From contig JAQVHG010000049.1 of the NCBI GenBank assembly GCA_028696365.1, positions 1-10,795 of the forward strand: DNA of 10,795 nucleotides. Direction: 5' to 3'. How positions within the stretch are numbered: position 1 is the stretch's first letter; the number at the start of each line of letters is the position of its first letter. Position numbers and translations under genes: made by a program. The DNA comes from Methanofollis sp. (lineage in GTDB: Archaea; Halobacteriota; Methanomicrobia; Methanomicrobiales; Methanofollaceae). This document shows, piece by piece, positions 1-6,709 of this stretch. The notes below the pieces were generated by a model, which saw nothing but the letters and a program-made list of their open reading frames with translations, made no database searches and had not been told where the DNA came from.

Positions 1-2532
1 CTGGAGGCGTACAGTGGGATCAGAGCCGCAGAGATCGTCGGCACCCAGGAGCACTGGAAGGCGTTCTATCCTAAGGAGCGTCCGTGCCTGGCTGACCTGC
101 TCATCGACGGAGTGCCAGACGAGGCGACACTTTCGGCATGGTACGGCGGGAAGTACTCGAGGTCGAGGTTTGTCGAGGGGGCTTATGAGGGCACCGACTT
201 CTTCCCTGAGATGGGTGAGGACGGCACATGGCTCTATTTCACCGCCGCCCCAGTAAGGGACGCGAGAGGGCGGGTCATTGGGGCCGTCGAGACACTTGAG
301 GACATCACCGAACAGAGACGGACTGAAGAAGCCCTGATGGCTTCAGAAGAGAAATACCGCACCCTCTTCGAGAACAGCGGGAGCCCGGTGATCATCGTCG
401 AGGAAGACACCACCATCTCCCTGGTGAACCAGGAGTTCGAGAGGCTCAGCGGGTATACGAGGGAGGAGGTGGAGGGCCGTATGAGCTGGCGGGACTTTGT
501 GGCGTCCGAGGCCGATCTCGAGATGGTCGCCGAATATCATCGGTTGCGCAGGACTGATCCTGGGCGTGCACCAGAGGTCTATGAGTGTCATCTCAAGGAC
601 CGGACAGGGACGGTGAAGGATGTGCTCATCTCGGTGGCGATGATCCCAAAGACCTTTCAGAGCATTGTGGCAGTGATGGATATCACTGGCCGGAAAAAAG
701 GAGAAGAGGCACGGCGTCTTGCAGACCTCATCGATTTCATGCCTGACGCGCTCTTCGCCGTCGATACCGAAGGGAAGGTGATCGCATGGAACCGGGCGAT
801 CGAGGAGATGACCGGGGTGGCGGCGGTGGAGGTTCTTGGCAGGGGGGACCGCGCCTATGCCGTCCCGCTTTACAGCGACCGGAGGCCGCTCATCATCGAC
901 CTCCTCTCCTCCTCCACCGAAGATCTGGAGGCGAGTGGGTACCGTGAGATCGAGAGGCGCGGAGATTTTCTCATCGCCGAGACCGACGAGGCGCGGCCGC
1001 GTGGGAGAGAGGGGATCCAGAAAGTATTTGCCGCGCCCCTGTACGACGAGGCCGGAGAGGTGACCGGGGCGATCGAGGGTATCCGCGACATCACCTCGAG
1101 TAAAGAAGCCGAAGAGGTGCTAAAGAAAAGAACTCACGACCTGAATGAGCGGGTCAAGGAGTTGCGATGCCTGTATGCGATCTCAAACATCCTGGTCGAG
1201 CCAGGGGCTATGGTCGACGAGGTGATGCGCAGGATCGTGGAGATCATCCCGCCTGCTTGGCAGTATCCTGAGGTCACGGCGGTGCGGATCACCATAGACA
1301 GGGAGGTCTACCAGACCGACACCTTCAGGGCGACTGAGTGGTTGCAGGAGCGTCCTATCGTGGCCGACGACGAGATCATCGGCAGGATCGAGGTGGTGTA
1401 CCTGGAGAAACGACCTGAACGCGATGAAGGGCCGTTTTTGAAGGAGGAGCGCGACCTCATCACCACAATCTCTCAGCGGATCGGGCAGTATATCACGCGC
1501 ACGCAGGCTGAAGAGGAGCGGAACACCTCAGAGGCGGAGTTGAGGGCGCTGTTTGCAAGTATGACCGATGTCGTCATAGTCTTTGACGAGGAAGGACAGT
1601 GTCAGAAGATTGCCCCGACCAATCCGGCACTTCTCTATCGGTTAGATGAAGAGTTGGTTGGGAAGACCGTCGGCGAGGTCTTCCCTGACCAACAGGCCGA
1701 GGTCTTTCTTGACACCATACGAGAGGCACTGGAGAGTGGAGAGCCAGTAACTCTTGAGTACAGTCTGCCCATCGAGGAGCAGGAGATCTGGTTTGCCGCC
1801 GTGCTCTCGCCGATGACCGACGACTCGGTCATCTTGGTCGCACGCGATATCACCGAACGAAAGATCGCAGAGATGGCGATCAGGACGGCAAACAAAAAAC
1901 TCAAACTTCTCTCCAGCATCACAAGGCACGACATCCTCAACCAGCTTACGGTGCTGCACGGCTTTCTCGAACTTGCGAAGATGGAGACAACCGATCCGAC
2001 CCTGCTTGGGTACATCGAGAAAGAGGAGATGGCCGCCGAGTCGATACGTCGCCAGATCGAGTTCACGCGCGACTATCAGGAGATCGGGGTCGCCGCCCCA
2101 GGGTGGCAGGACGTGCGCAGGGTCATCACGAGGAGTGTGCGCCCCCTCGACCTGAAGGCGGTGGACCTTGTGATCGAGTTTGAGGGGCTTGAGATATATG
2201 CCGACCCTCTCCTTGAGAAGGTCTTCTTCAACCTGGTGGACAATGCGCTGAGATATGGAGAGAAGGTCACGAGGATCAGGTTTTCCTGTGTCAAAGAGGA
2301 GGAAGAACTCATTATTCTCTGCGAGGACGACGGCGTCGGGATACCCGAAGAATTCAAGGAGGGGATCTTCAGGAGAGAGTATTATAAGAACACCGGGCTT
2401 GGGCTGTACCTCTCCCGCGAGATCCTTGCCATCACCAGGCTTGCGATCAGGGAGACCGGCATATCTGGGGAGGGTGCATGCTTTGAGATCACGGTCCCGA
2501 AGAAGGCGTACCGGTTTCATGGAAAGAACTAA
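1..2532 (+). CDS. Multi-PAS sensor histidine kinase, 5'-truncated by window edge
   Basis: The frame is open from base 1, so the start lies upstream; 843 residues are visible (numbered from base 1). Order: partial PAS with the G-T-Q-E-H-W-K-A-F-Y motif (about 1-105); PAS (117-231); PAS with a long insert (239-365); GAF-like region starting E-L-R-C-L-Y-A-I-S-N (386-500); PAS (512-620); HisKA-like helix S-I-T-R-H-D-I-L-N-Q-L with probable phosphoacceptor His643; HATPase with N-box N-L-V-D-N-A-L (N748), G1 box D-D-G-V-G-I-P (776-782) and G2 box N-T-G-L-G-L-Y. PAS ends carry the usual D-I-T linker. No membrane segment is seen, so this part is cytosolic. Inferred role: autophosphorylating sensor passing phosphate to an unseen response regulator; none is encoded in the window. 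The ligand is unknown. A GTG at base 112 is internal to a PAS domain and not the start. Confidence 0.93.
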   Translation: MEAYSGIRAAEIVGTQEHWKAFYPKERPCLADLLIDGVPDEATLSAWYGGKYSRSRFVEGAYEGTDFFPEMGEDGTWLYFTAAPVRDARGRVIGAVETLEDITEQRRTEEALMASEEKYRTLFENSGSPVIIVEEDTTISLVNQEFERLSGYTREEVEGRMSWRDFVASEADLEMVAEYHRLRRTDPGRAPEVYECHLKDRTGTVKDVLISVAMIPKTFQSIVAVMDITGRKKGEEARRLADLIDFMPDALFAVDTEGKVIAWNRAIEEMTGVAAVEVLGRGDRAYAVPLYSDRRPLIIDLLSSSTEDLEASGYREIERRGDFLIAETDEARPRGREGIQKVFAAPLYDEAGEVTGAIEGIRDITSSKEAEEVLKKRTHDLNERVKELRCLYAISNILVEPGAMVDEVMRRIVEIIPPAWQYPEVTAVRITIDREVYQTDTFRATEWLQERPIVADDEIIGRIEVVYLEKRPERDEGPFLKEERDLITTISQRIGQYITRTQAEEERNTSEAELRALFASMTDVVIVFDEEGQCQKIAPTNPALLYRLDEELVGKTVGEVFPDQQAEVFLDTIREALESGEPVTLEYSLPIEEQEIWFAAVLSPMTDDSVILVARDITERKIAEMAIRTANKKLKLLSSITRHDILNQLTVLHGFLELAKMETTDPTLLGYIEKEEMAAESIRRQIEFTRDYQEIGVAAPGWQDVRRVITRSVRPLDLKAVDLVIEFEGLEIYADPLLEKVFFNLVDNALRYGEKVTRIRFSCVKEEEELIILCEDDGVGIPEEFKEGIFRREYYKNTGLGLYLSREILAITRLAIRETGISGEGACFEITVPKKAYRFHGKN

Positions 2533-2640
2533 AATAGATCATACTCTGTGAGGGTTCTCGTGATAGATCATTGCTCGGGGGCATTCTCATCTTCGCTGGT
2601 TACGTCTCACGTGAATAGAGGATGGCAATACTCACATTGA

Positions 2641-2863
2641 GGCTTTGTAGAAATCTTCACATACTAGGTGGGGAGACGTGTGCCACCTGCCTTCCTTGAT
2701 CTCCGTGCCGGGGACTCTGCCCCGGGAGGAAGATGGGGTCGGGAAGGCATATTCAAACTCCTTGAAGAGAGATAGTCGTCCTCGACCTATCGTGTCGCGG
2801 GGGGCTCGGGGGGCGGCCAAACCCCCCGCAAGAGAGATTCATCAAGAGGGTTTCTACAGAGCC
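2641..2863 (+). mobile_element. MITE-like element, copy 1 (complete, A to B orientation)
   Basis: This 223-bp element has 18-bp terminal inverted repeats: GGCTTTGTAGAAATCTTC at 2641-2658 and GAGGGTTTCTACAGAGCC at 2846-2863. The flanks read CACATTGA before it and CGCATTGA after it, an 8-bp direct repeat with one mismatch that looks like a target-site duplication. The A arm holds a CCGGGG / CCCCGG hairpin near 2708-2728. The B arm holds a CGGGGGG...CCCCCCG hairpin near 2799-2828. It has no transposase and no credible ORF, so it would need one in trans. The G-G-C-T-C-T-G-T ends and 8-bp duplication recall IS6-type elements, but that assignment is inference. Confidence 0.7.
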
Positions 2864-2940
2864 CGCATTGAATTGTTTTTTTCTGCTGTCTTCCCCTGAT
2901 CAATTGTGGGAAAGGATTCAGGGAGAAAAACAGTAAAATG

Positions 2941-3158
2941 AGTTCTGTAGAAACCCTCACCTCTTGAGTGGGGAAGAGGCGTGTCACTCGCCTTCCCGCC
3001 TCTTCGGCCGGGGGCTCTGCCCCCGGATCCCCGAGATGATGATGGGGCCAGGAAGGCAGAATAGATAACCATGACGAGTGCGTTGCATTTCACGATCAAT
3101 CGTGTTCGCGGGGCCACCCCTCTGCAGAGATGACTATCCAGAAGATTTCCATATGGCC
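2941..3158 (+). repeat. MITE-like element, copy 2 (decayed right end)
   Basis: The left end AGTTCTGTAGAAACCCTC (2941-2958) differs from the family end mainly at its first two bases. The A arm with its CCGGGGG...CCCCCGG hairpin (about 3008-3026) follows. A 37-bp run (3021-3057) is identical to 4281-4317 in copy 3. The B arm is eroded, and a degenerate right end (3141-3158) matches the family end at about 12 of 18 positions. The length of about 218 bp fits copy 1. No target duplication remains. Confidence 0.6.
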
Positions 3159-3338
3159 TTATTTTCATGTGATAGCCTGAAGTATGCCATGCGTCTCATT
3201 CTTCTCTTCCCCCCGCTGAGTTCCATATTTTACATTGCCATCAATTTTCCAAACATTCTTCGGGAAGGCTACATCAGCCCCGAATACACGACTATTGATG
3301 CAGAGGCTTATGATAATAGTAGGAATGAACTGGTCTGA
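3153..3338 (+). CDS. Possible small hypothetical ORF or 5' part of a pseudogene
   Basis: An open frame runs from ATG 3153 (alternative ATG 3189) to TGA at 3336-3338; the frame extends further upstream but only through decayed repeat sequence. It encodes about 61 residues with a short hydrophobic stretch (L-I-L-L-F-P-P-L-S-S-I-F-Y-I-A-I) and a polar, acidic tail. Neither start has a clear ribosome binding site, and AT content is higher than in neighbouring genes. The same frame continues beyond the single TGA into the ORF at 3384-3521, so the pair may be one interrupted gene. I do not recognise the product, and it may not be a gene. Confidence 0.2.
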   Translation: MALFSCDSLKYAMRLILLFPPLSSIFYIAINFPNILREGYISPEYTTIDAEAYDNSRNELV

Positions 3339-3383
3339 AGGGCCAAAGACAAGCAGAAAAAACGCATATCAGGAGGTCAAAAG

Positions 3384-3521
3384 ATGAGTGTCGTCGCCTC
3401 GGTGAGAGGGATCAAAGATCTTAACGACCTCCCAGAGGGCCTCAGGGCCATCTTTGAGCAGTCGAACAGAGGGACGGCACCCAAACGGGTGTCTCCGCCA
3501 GGAGGGGGTGAGCAGATGTGA
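3384..3521 (+). CDS. Small hypothetical protein, 45 aa
   Basis: ATG 3384 is preceded by AGGAGGT (3371-3377) with a 6-base gap, the best Shine-Dalgarno sequence in the window, and the frame ends in TGA at 3519-3521. The product begins M-S-V-V-A-S-V-R-G-I-K-D-L-N-D-L and ends G-G-G-E-Q-M. It has a short amphipathic acidic stretch followed by a basic, Pro/Gly-rich tail, with no membrane segment or known motif. GC-rich codon use resembles that of the main genes. It begins 45 bases after the TGA at 3336-3338 and in the same frame, so it could also be the 3' half of an interrupted gene. An overlapping minus-strand frame has no comparable ribosome binding site. I do not recognise the family. Confidence 0.45.
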   Translation: MSVVASVRGIKDLNDLPEGLRAIFEQSNRGTAPKRVSPPGGGEQM

Positions 3522-3535
3522 CCGACACTGCTGGG

Positions 3536-3838
3536 CTATAGTACTCTTCTGCCCAGTCGCCATGTAAAGAGGTTCCTTATGCACTCCAGGGAAATTACTC
3601 CAATATAACCCGGGCACCTCGTTGGGGAGCATGTGCCCGGAACCATACTCAGACGATCGCCACTCACATCACCACCCTCCAGTGGTTTCACGCACCTATA
3701 CCGGAACTGGGAGGGAGAGGAACCTATTTTTCCACGACCGGTTTCTTCTGGTCTGACCCGCCTTTTGTCTTGGAACATATCCCAAAACTCTCTAGGGTTG
3801 AAGCTCTCCTCAAACCGGAGCGCTTCCTTCCAGAAATT
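3536..3838 (-). pseudogene. Possible coding remnant, minus strand
   Basis: A minus-strand frame is open from just after an in-frame TAG (3839-3841) to TAG at 3536-3538. Its first part reads like real protein (W-K-E-A-L-R-F-E-E-S-F-N-P-R-E-F-W-D-M-F-Q-D-K-R-R), with alternating charged and aromatic residues. The only ATG (3776-3778) lies inside that part and lacks a ribosome binding site. The second part, rich in Cys, Gly and Pro, looks less protein-like. I read it as a possible gene fragment left by rearrangement next to repeat sequence; family unknown. It may be chance. Confidence 0.2.
3610..3640. repeat. Inverted repeat, 8-bp perfect stem
   Basis: CCGGGCAC (3610-3617) and GTGCCCGG (3633-3640) are exact reverse complements separated by 15 bases. 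It lies in the gene-poor stretch and no T-run follows on either strand. It could be an RNA hairpin or an operator-like site; no role can be assigned. Confidence 0.4.
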
Positions 3839-3840
3839 CT

Positions 3841-4015
3841 AAACCCTCTCCTTGACCGGGGGGCTTGCCATCCCCCAAACCCCCCGCCGATGAAGATTGG
3901 CGGAGGGTCCAATCTCGTCTTCATGATCATTGCTCTGCCTTCCCGTCCCCATCGCCATCCCGGGGGTCCGGGGGGGCAGAGCCCCCAGCGTGGGCGAGGG
4001 AGAAGGCGATGAATG
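3841..4015 (-). repeat. Repeat family copy without recognisable ends (B to A order)
   Basis: A GC-rich B arm (G-run, short loop, two C-runs, about 3858-3890) is followed by CTTCATGATCATTG, the GCCTTCCCG junction and an A-arm hairpin CCGGGGG...CCCCC (about 3959-3991). The same order with similar words occurs at 10482-10610, so the copy is inverted relative to copies 1-4. The 18-bp terminal repeats cannot be recognised, suggesting an old copy. Confidence 0.5.
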
Positions 4016-4127
4016 CATGGGTCATGGGTGCGCGATGAAAAAACTGGGGATCTCTTCATTGTCGTCCATTGCTCTCAATCGGTGAGGATGAGGGTCGGAG
4101 AGTTTGGGATGACCTCTTGATGATATT

Positions 4128-4135
4128 TTTATAAA
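4128..4135 (+). promoter_or_regulatory. TATA-box-like element (TTTATAAA)
   Basis: TTTATAAA sits in an AT-rich patch (4121-4135) within GC-rich DNA. From the usual archaeal spacing of about 25 bases, transcription would begin near 4157. An ATG lies at 4157 but its 54-residue frame runs straight into repeat copy 3, so a leaderless protein is unconvincing. No normal gene follows on this strand before an oligo-T run at 4453-4460. Confidence 0.4.
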
Positions 4136-4199
4136 GGCCATGACCCACAGAGCGCGATGTATCGATGCTTGTGTGAGGGATCAGGAGAGATAGAATTTT

Positions 4200-4433
4200 G
4201 GCTCTGTAGGATCCCTCATCTATTGTGTGGGGGAGAGGTGTGCCCCCCGCTTTCCCGCCTCTTTGGCCGGGGGCGCTGCCCCCCGGATCCCCGAGATGAT
4301 GATGGGGCCAGGAAGGCGTAATGGGTGAGTGTGATGAGAGTGCTGCCGTCCCCGACATATCGTGCGGTCGGGGGGGACTGGGGGGTGCAACCCCCCCGCC
4401 ACCGAGAGGAGGTGAGAGGATTTCTACAAAGCC
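4200..4433 (+). mobile_element. MITE-like element, copy 3 (complete, A to B orientation)
   Basis: This 234-bp copy has left end GGCTCTGTAGGATCCCTC (4200-4217) and right end GAGGATTTCTACAAAGCC (4416-4433). The A-arm hairpin CCGGGGG...CCCCCGG lies near 4268-4286 and the B-arm hairpin GGGGGG-TGCAA-CCCCCC near 4380-4396. It shares a 37-bp identical run with copy 2 (4281-4317). Flanks AGAATTTT and GAAATAGG are not a duplication, so the target site has decayed or been rearranged. It lies just past the 3' end of the minus-strand UPF0280 gene. Confidence 0.65.
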
Positions 4434-4452
4434 GAAATAGGAAAAGTATAGA

Positions 4453-4460
4453 TTTTTTTT
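4453..4460 (+). terminator. Oligo-T run, candidate plus-strand terminator
   Basis: Eight consecutive T bases follow copy 3 by 19 bases. Archaeal RNA polymerase commonly terminates at oligo-T stretches without needing a hairpin. It could end a transcript begun at the TATA-like box at 4128-4135, giving an RNA of about 300 nt that spans copy 3. Only sequence context supports this. Confidence 0.3.
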
Positions 4461-4478
4461 CTGGCCTGGGATTGCGTC

Positions 4479-5210
4479 CTACCGGTGACCATCTGGCATT
4501 ACATCACCTCTTGTGATGAGGGAGGGGTCGACGGTCGCCCCAGTGATCTCAGGCACCTCTCCCCAGACACCAATCTCCTCGCAGAGGATCACGATCGCCC
4601 CAGCCACCGCCGTGCCTTCGAGGGGGGCAAAGGGGCCTTCATCGCCAGGGCTGATGGTGTTGCACAGCGAGGTGGCCCAGGCGTCAGCACGCGAGACGTC
4701 GCGGGAGAAGACCGTGACTGCGTCTGCGACCCCAAATGAGATAGAGGGTCCGACCGTCGCTGACGAGGTGCAGATCCCGAGTATCTCTTCCTGTGGCGGG
4801 ACGACGAAGGCAAATCGATCTGAGAAGGGCGAGGCCCCTGCATGGACCCCGATGCGCACCTCACGGTCAGAGAAGAGGGCAATGTCGCCGCCATTGTCGA
4901 CGACCCCAAACCTCGCCCCTGCCGCCTGCATCGCCTCGGCCCCAGCCCAGGCAATCGTCCCCGCGACCGCAGCCATCGGCCCGACACCCGCCTCCAGGGA
5001 GGCGGCGCCCATCCGCCGCACTGTCAGGTTTTCAACCTCAGGAACGTCGTAGGGATCGAAGGTCACTCCAAAGAAGGGGTCCTCCCTGATGAACTGTTCC
5101 AGTTCTTCACGCGCCCTGAGCATCCCCTCCTTTGCTGCGGCGACGTGCGCATCCTCGTCGGCAAGGACCGTTGTGATCGTCTGTTTGTACTCGAAGTGCT
5201 CTCTGATCAT
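4479..5210 (-). CDS. UPF0280 family protein (ApbE-like fold)
   Basis: This 243-residue protein has the usual UPF0280 length. Visible motifs: N-terminal M-I-R-E-H-F-E-Y-K-Q-T; S-L-E-A-G-V-G-P-M-A-A-V-A-G (71-84); V-V-D-N-G-G-D-I (103-110), resembling the N-x-G-G-D motif of ApbE flavin transferases; G-I-C-T-S-S-A (145-151); and D-A-W-A-T-S-L-C-N (176-184), like the D-A-x-A-T segment of ApbE. No signal peptide or membrane helix is seen, so it is probably cytosolic. The family is common in methanogens but its reaction is not established; flavin transfer should not be assumed. ATG 5208-5210 is the only plausible start: an in-frame stop lies 45 bases upstream and no ribosome binding site is visible. 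A TATA-like box about 25-34 bases upstream suggests a leaderless or very short-leader mRNA. Confidence 0.85.
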   Translation of the reverse strand: MIREHFEYKQTITTVLADEDAHVAAAKEGMLRAREELEQFIREDPFFGVTFDPYDVPEVENLTVRRMGAASLEAGVGPMAAVAGTIAWAGAEAMQAAGARFGVVDNGGDIALFSDREVRIGVHAGASPFSDRFAFVVPPQEEILGICTSSATVGPSISFGVADAVTVFSRDVSRADAWATSLCNTISPGDEGPFAPLEGTAVAGAIVILCEEIGVWGEVPEITGATVDPSLITRGDVMPDGHR

Positions 5211-5233
5211 GGCATCAAAGGTGTTTGTTATTG

Positions 5234-5244
5234 AATATACATAT
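5234..5244 (-). promoter_or_regulatory. TATA-like box for the UPF0280 gene
   Basis: On the minus strand ATATGTATATT ends about 24 bases before the start codon at 5210. With standard archaeal spacing, transcription would begin at or next to the ATG. This fits the missing Shine-Dalgarno sequence. The end of repeat copy 4 (5269) lies 24 bases further upstream. Confidence 0.45.
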
Positions 5245-5268
5245 GAAGTGGATCAAATGAGAAATTTT

Positions 5269-5559
5269 GGCTCTGTAGAAACCCTCACCAATTATGAGTG
5301 CGAGCGTGATTCTTTCTCCTTCTCCGTCGAGCTCTCTTTGGTCGCACCTCGAAAATCATAGATTTTCTCGAACTCACTATCGTTCGTTCCCCTCGACCCC
5401 AGAGAGGAAGGTAGAACTAGGAAGGTACAATGGACAAATATATGAAGATGAGGTTGCCGTCCTCCACTCTTTCGTGTGGCGGGGTGGGTTGAGAAGAGTG
5501 GAAATCTTCGAGGGCCAGCCCCCCTCGGAGGAGAGTTCCTAGAGAATTTCTAGTGCTGT
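5269..5559 (+). repeat. MITE-like element, copy 4 (intact left end, decayed right end)
   Basis: The left end GGCTCTGTAGAAACCCTC (5269-5286) is a perfect family end followed by the A-arm word ACCAATT. A degenerate right end (5542-5559) keeps GAGAATTTCTA. The interior differs from other copies: the GC-rich A hairpin is replaced by the AT palindrome GAAAATCATAGATTTTC (5351-5367). A weakened B arm with TTTCGTGTGGCGGGG remains near 5470-5486. The copy fills the gap between the UPF0280 promoter and the 3' end of the stress-protein gene. Confidence 0.5.
5351..5367. repeat. AT-rich palindrome, first copy
   Basis: GAAAATC-ATA-GATTTTC is a perfect 7-bp inverted repeat with a 3-base centre. The same 17 bases recur at 8853-8869, also within repeat-family DNA and preceded by TC at both sites. 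It lies inside copy 4. Role unknown; it may be a spacer module of the repeat family or a binding site. Confidence 0.5.
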
Positions 5560-5593
5560 CGTCACCACATGTGGGTCCACAAAATTTGAGGCC

Positions 5594-5637
5594 AAAAAAT
5601 CAGTAGCGGTAGGTTCCTGGTCCTCCAGGACCTGGAG
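5594..5637 (-). terminator. Candidate terminator of the stress-protein gene
   Basis: Three bases past the stop codon, the minus-strand transcript meets the palindrome CTCCAGGTCCTGGAG (5623-5637), overlapped by an alternative TCCTGG/CCAGGA stem (5615-5630). A run of six T follows on that strand (5594-5599). The T-run is too far from the stem for a classic bacterial terminator but is compatible with oligo-T termination in archaea. Confidence 0.45.
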
Positions 5638-5639
5638 AA

Positions 5640-6125
5640 TTATCTCCCGATGCAGGCGTTCTGCGTCTCCCTGGTCACGATCAAGACCGGCACCGTCGAC
5701 TTCCTGAGCATTTCCTCAGAGACCGAGCCCACCACCGCGCCCGCCAGGTTGCTCTTGCCATGACTGCCCATCACGACTAGAGAGACCTGTTCTCTCTTAG
5801 CGGTGGCCAGCACCTCGACAGAAGGGAAGCCCTTGCGTACCTCAACTTTCCCCTTCATCCCGGCACCCTTGATGACCGAGAGGATGCCATTCAGTTTCTC
5901 AAGGGCGTTCTCACGCATCCGCTTTTCGAGTTTAGCGTCGTACTCGACCATCCGATCGCCGGCCAACCACCCGATCCCAGTCGAGACAAGATCGATCTCA
6001 CGCTCGTCTAGGACATGGACGACAACTACCTCCTCAGTGCCGGCGGCCTTGAGGGTCTTGATATAGTCGAGGGCCTTGTATGAACATTCTGAGAAGTCAG
6101 TGGGATACAGCACTTTTCTGAACAC
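5640..6125 (-). CDS. Universal stress protein (UspA family)
   Basis: The product has 161 residues from the chosen start, a single Usp domain. It opens M-F-R-K-V-L-Y-P-T-D-F-S, the usual first strand with Asp10 in the nucleotide pocket. It carries the ATP-binding motif G-x2-G-x9-G-S as G-S-H-G...G-S (120-134), so it is probably an ATP-binding type. It has no membrane segment or partner domain; such proteins are cytosolic homodimers induced by stress or growth arrest. Start choice: GTG at 6123-6125 gives the family-typical N-terminus with AGGAG 10 bases upstream. TTG at 6126-6128 (gap 7) or GTG at 6132-6134 would add one or three residues; the last leaves only one base after AGGAG. The gene stands alone, with repeat copy 5 about 80 bases upstream and copy 4 beyond its 3' end. 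Confidence 0.92.
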   Translation of the reverse strand: MFRKVLYPTDFSECSYKALDYIKTLKAAGTEEVVVVHVLDEREIDLVSTGIGWLAGDRMVEYDAKLEKRMRENALEKLNGILSVIKGAGMKGKVEVRKGFPSVEVLATAKREQVSLVVMGSHGKSNLAGAVVGSVSEEMLRKSTVPVLIVTRETQNACIGR

Positions 6126-6203
6126 CAAGATCACGCTCCTGTCACGTAGAGAAATTCTTGTTCCCTGAGGATATGAATCAGACCCTCATACAAACCATAG
6201 AAT

Positions 6204-6358
6204 GGTTGTGTAGAAACCCTCCCCTCATCCTTAGGAGAGTGTGACTCGCCCCGCCTCCCCATAATCTCCCATTGGGAACTACTTGAAAACCCTACAGGTC
6301 TCCGATGGCATGCCCCTCCGCCGCCAGAAAGGTCCGTCTAGAGAGTTTCTACAAAGCC
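6204..6358 (+). mobile_element. MITE-like element, copy 5 (short form)
   Basis: A 155-bp copy bounded by GGTTGTGTAGAAACCCTC (6204-6221) and GAGAGTTTCTACAAAGCC (6341-6358). The A-arm word GTGTGACTCGCC is present, but the GC-rich hairpins are largely lost, and CTCCGCCGCC near 6316-6325 may be a relic of the B arm. Flanks CATAGAAT and CTCTGATC do not match. It fills the divergent gap between the stress-protein gene and the chemotaxis receptor gene. Confidence 0.55.
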
Positions 6359-6709
6359 CTCTGATCAGAATGTTTCGCGTGACCTGTGATCATGTGCACT
6401 CCAACTCATCCAGAAGGGACAGATAGATGATCAGCTCATTTCAGAAAAGTGGGATTATTACTTCTTTGAATGATCATAAGTCAAACTAAAATCATATGAT
6501 ATTATGGGTAGGTTTATGTAATAAAACTGTTGAGAAGAGCGGAAACTATAATGTCTCGCCAAATAATCTGATAATGACCCCCTTTTGTACGCTACAGTGG
6601 CTACAGAAATTCCATGCGGTCCATGAGATCACACAGGCCGCAAGGGCGTCTCATTATTCATCGGTCCCCATGAGGACACAGGGGGTCACGACCATTACGA
6701 GGCCAAGTT
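6359..6709 (+). promoter_or_regulatory. Upstream region of the chemotaxis receptor gene
   Basis: About 350 bases without a convincing gene. The part 6440-6580 is clearly AT-richer than its surroundings and holds the perfect 10-bp palindrome ATCATATGAT (6491-6500) and several TATA-like words (TTTATGTAATAAA at 6512-6524, AACTATAATG near 6543). The promoter is probably here, giving a leader of more than 100 bases, but I cannot choose among the boxes. A frame from ATG 6496 overlaps the receptor start in another phase and looks spurious. Confidence 0.35.

Noticed and set aside
1642..2520. Long minus-strand open frame (292 aa) opposite the histidine kinase
   Set aside because: It lies wholly inside the HisKA and HATPase region, whose motifs are clear on the plus strand; composition is that of a GC-rich antisense shadow.
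2533..2640. Duplicated word ATAGATCAT (2534-2542 and 2563-2571) after the histidine kinase
   Set aside because: Two 9-base copies without dyad symmetry or a T-run are too little to call a regulatory site or terminator.
3336..3338. TGA as a selenocysteine or other recoded codon
   Set aside because: No redox context, no recognisable SECIS-like element and no family homology are visible; a stop codon is the simpler reading.
4513..5234. Plus-strand open frames opposite the UPF0280 gene
   Set aside because: They are Ala/Pro/Arg-rich shadows of a conserved minus-strand gene with recognisable family motifs.
4200..5559. Composite transposon carrying the UPF0280 gene between copies 3 and 4
   Set aside because: The gene is an ordinary archaeal chromosomal family, the flanking copies lack matching outer target duplications, and repeats flank every gene in the window.
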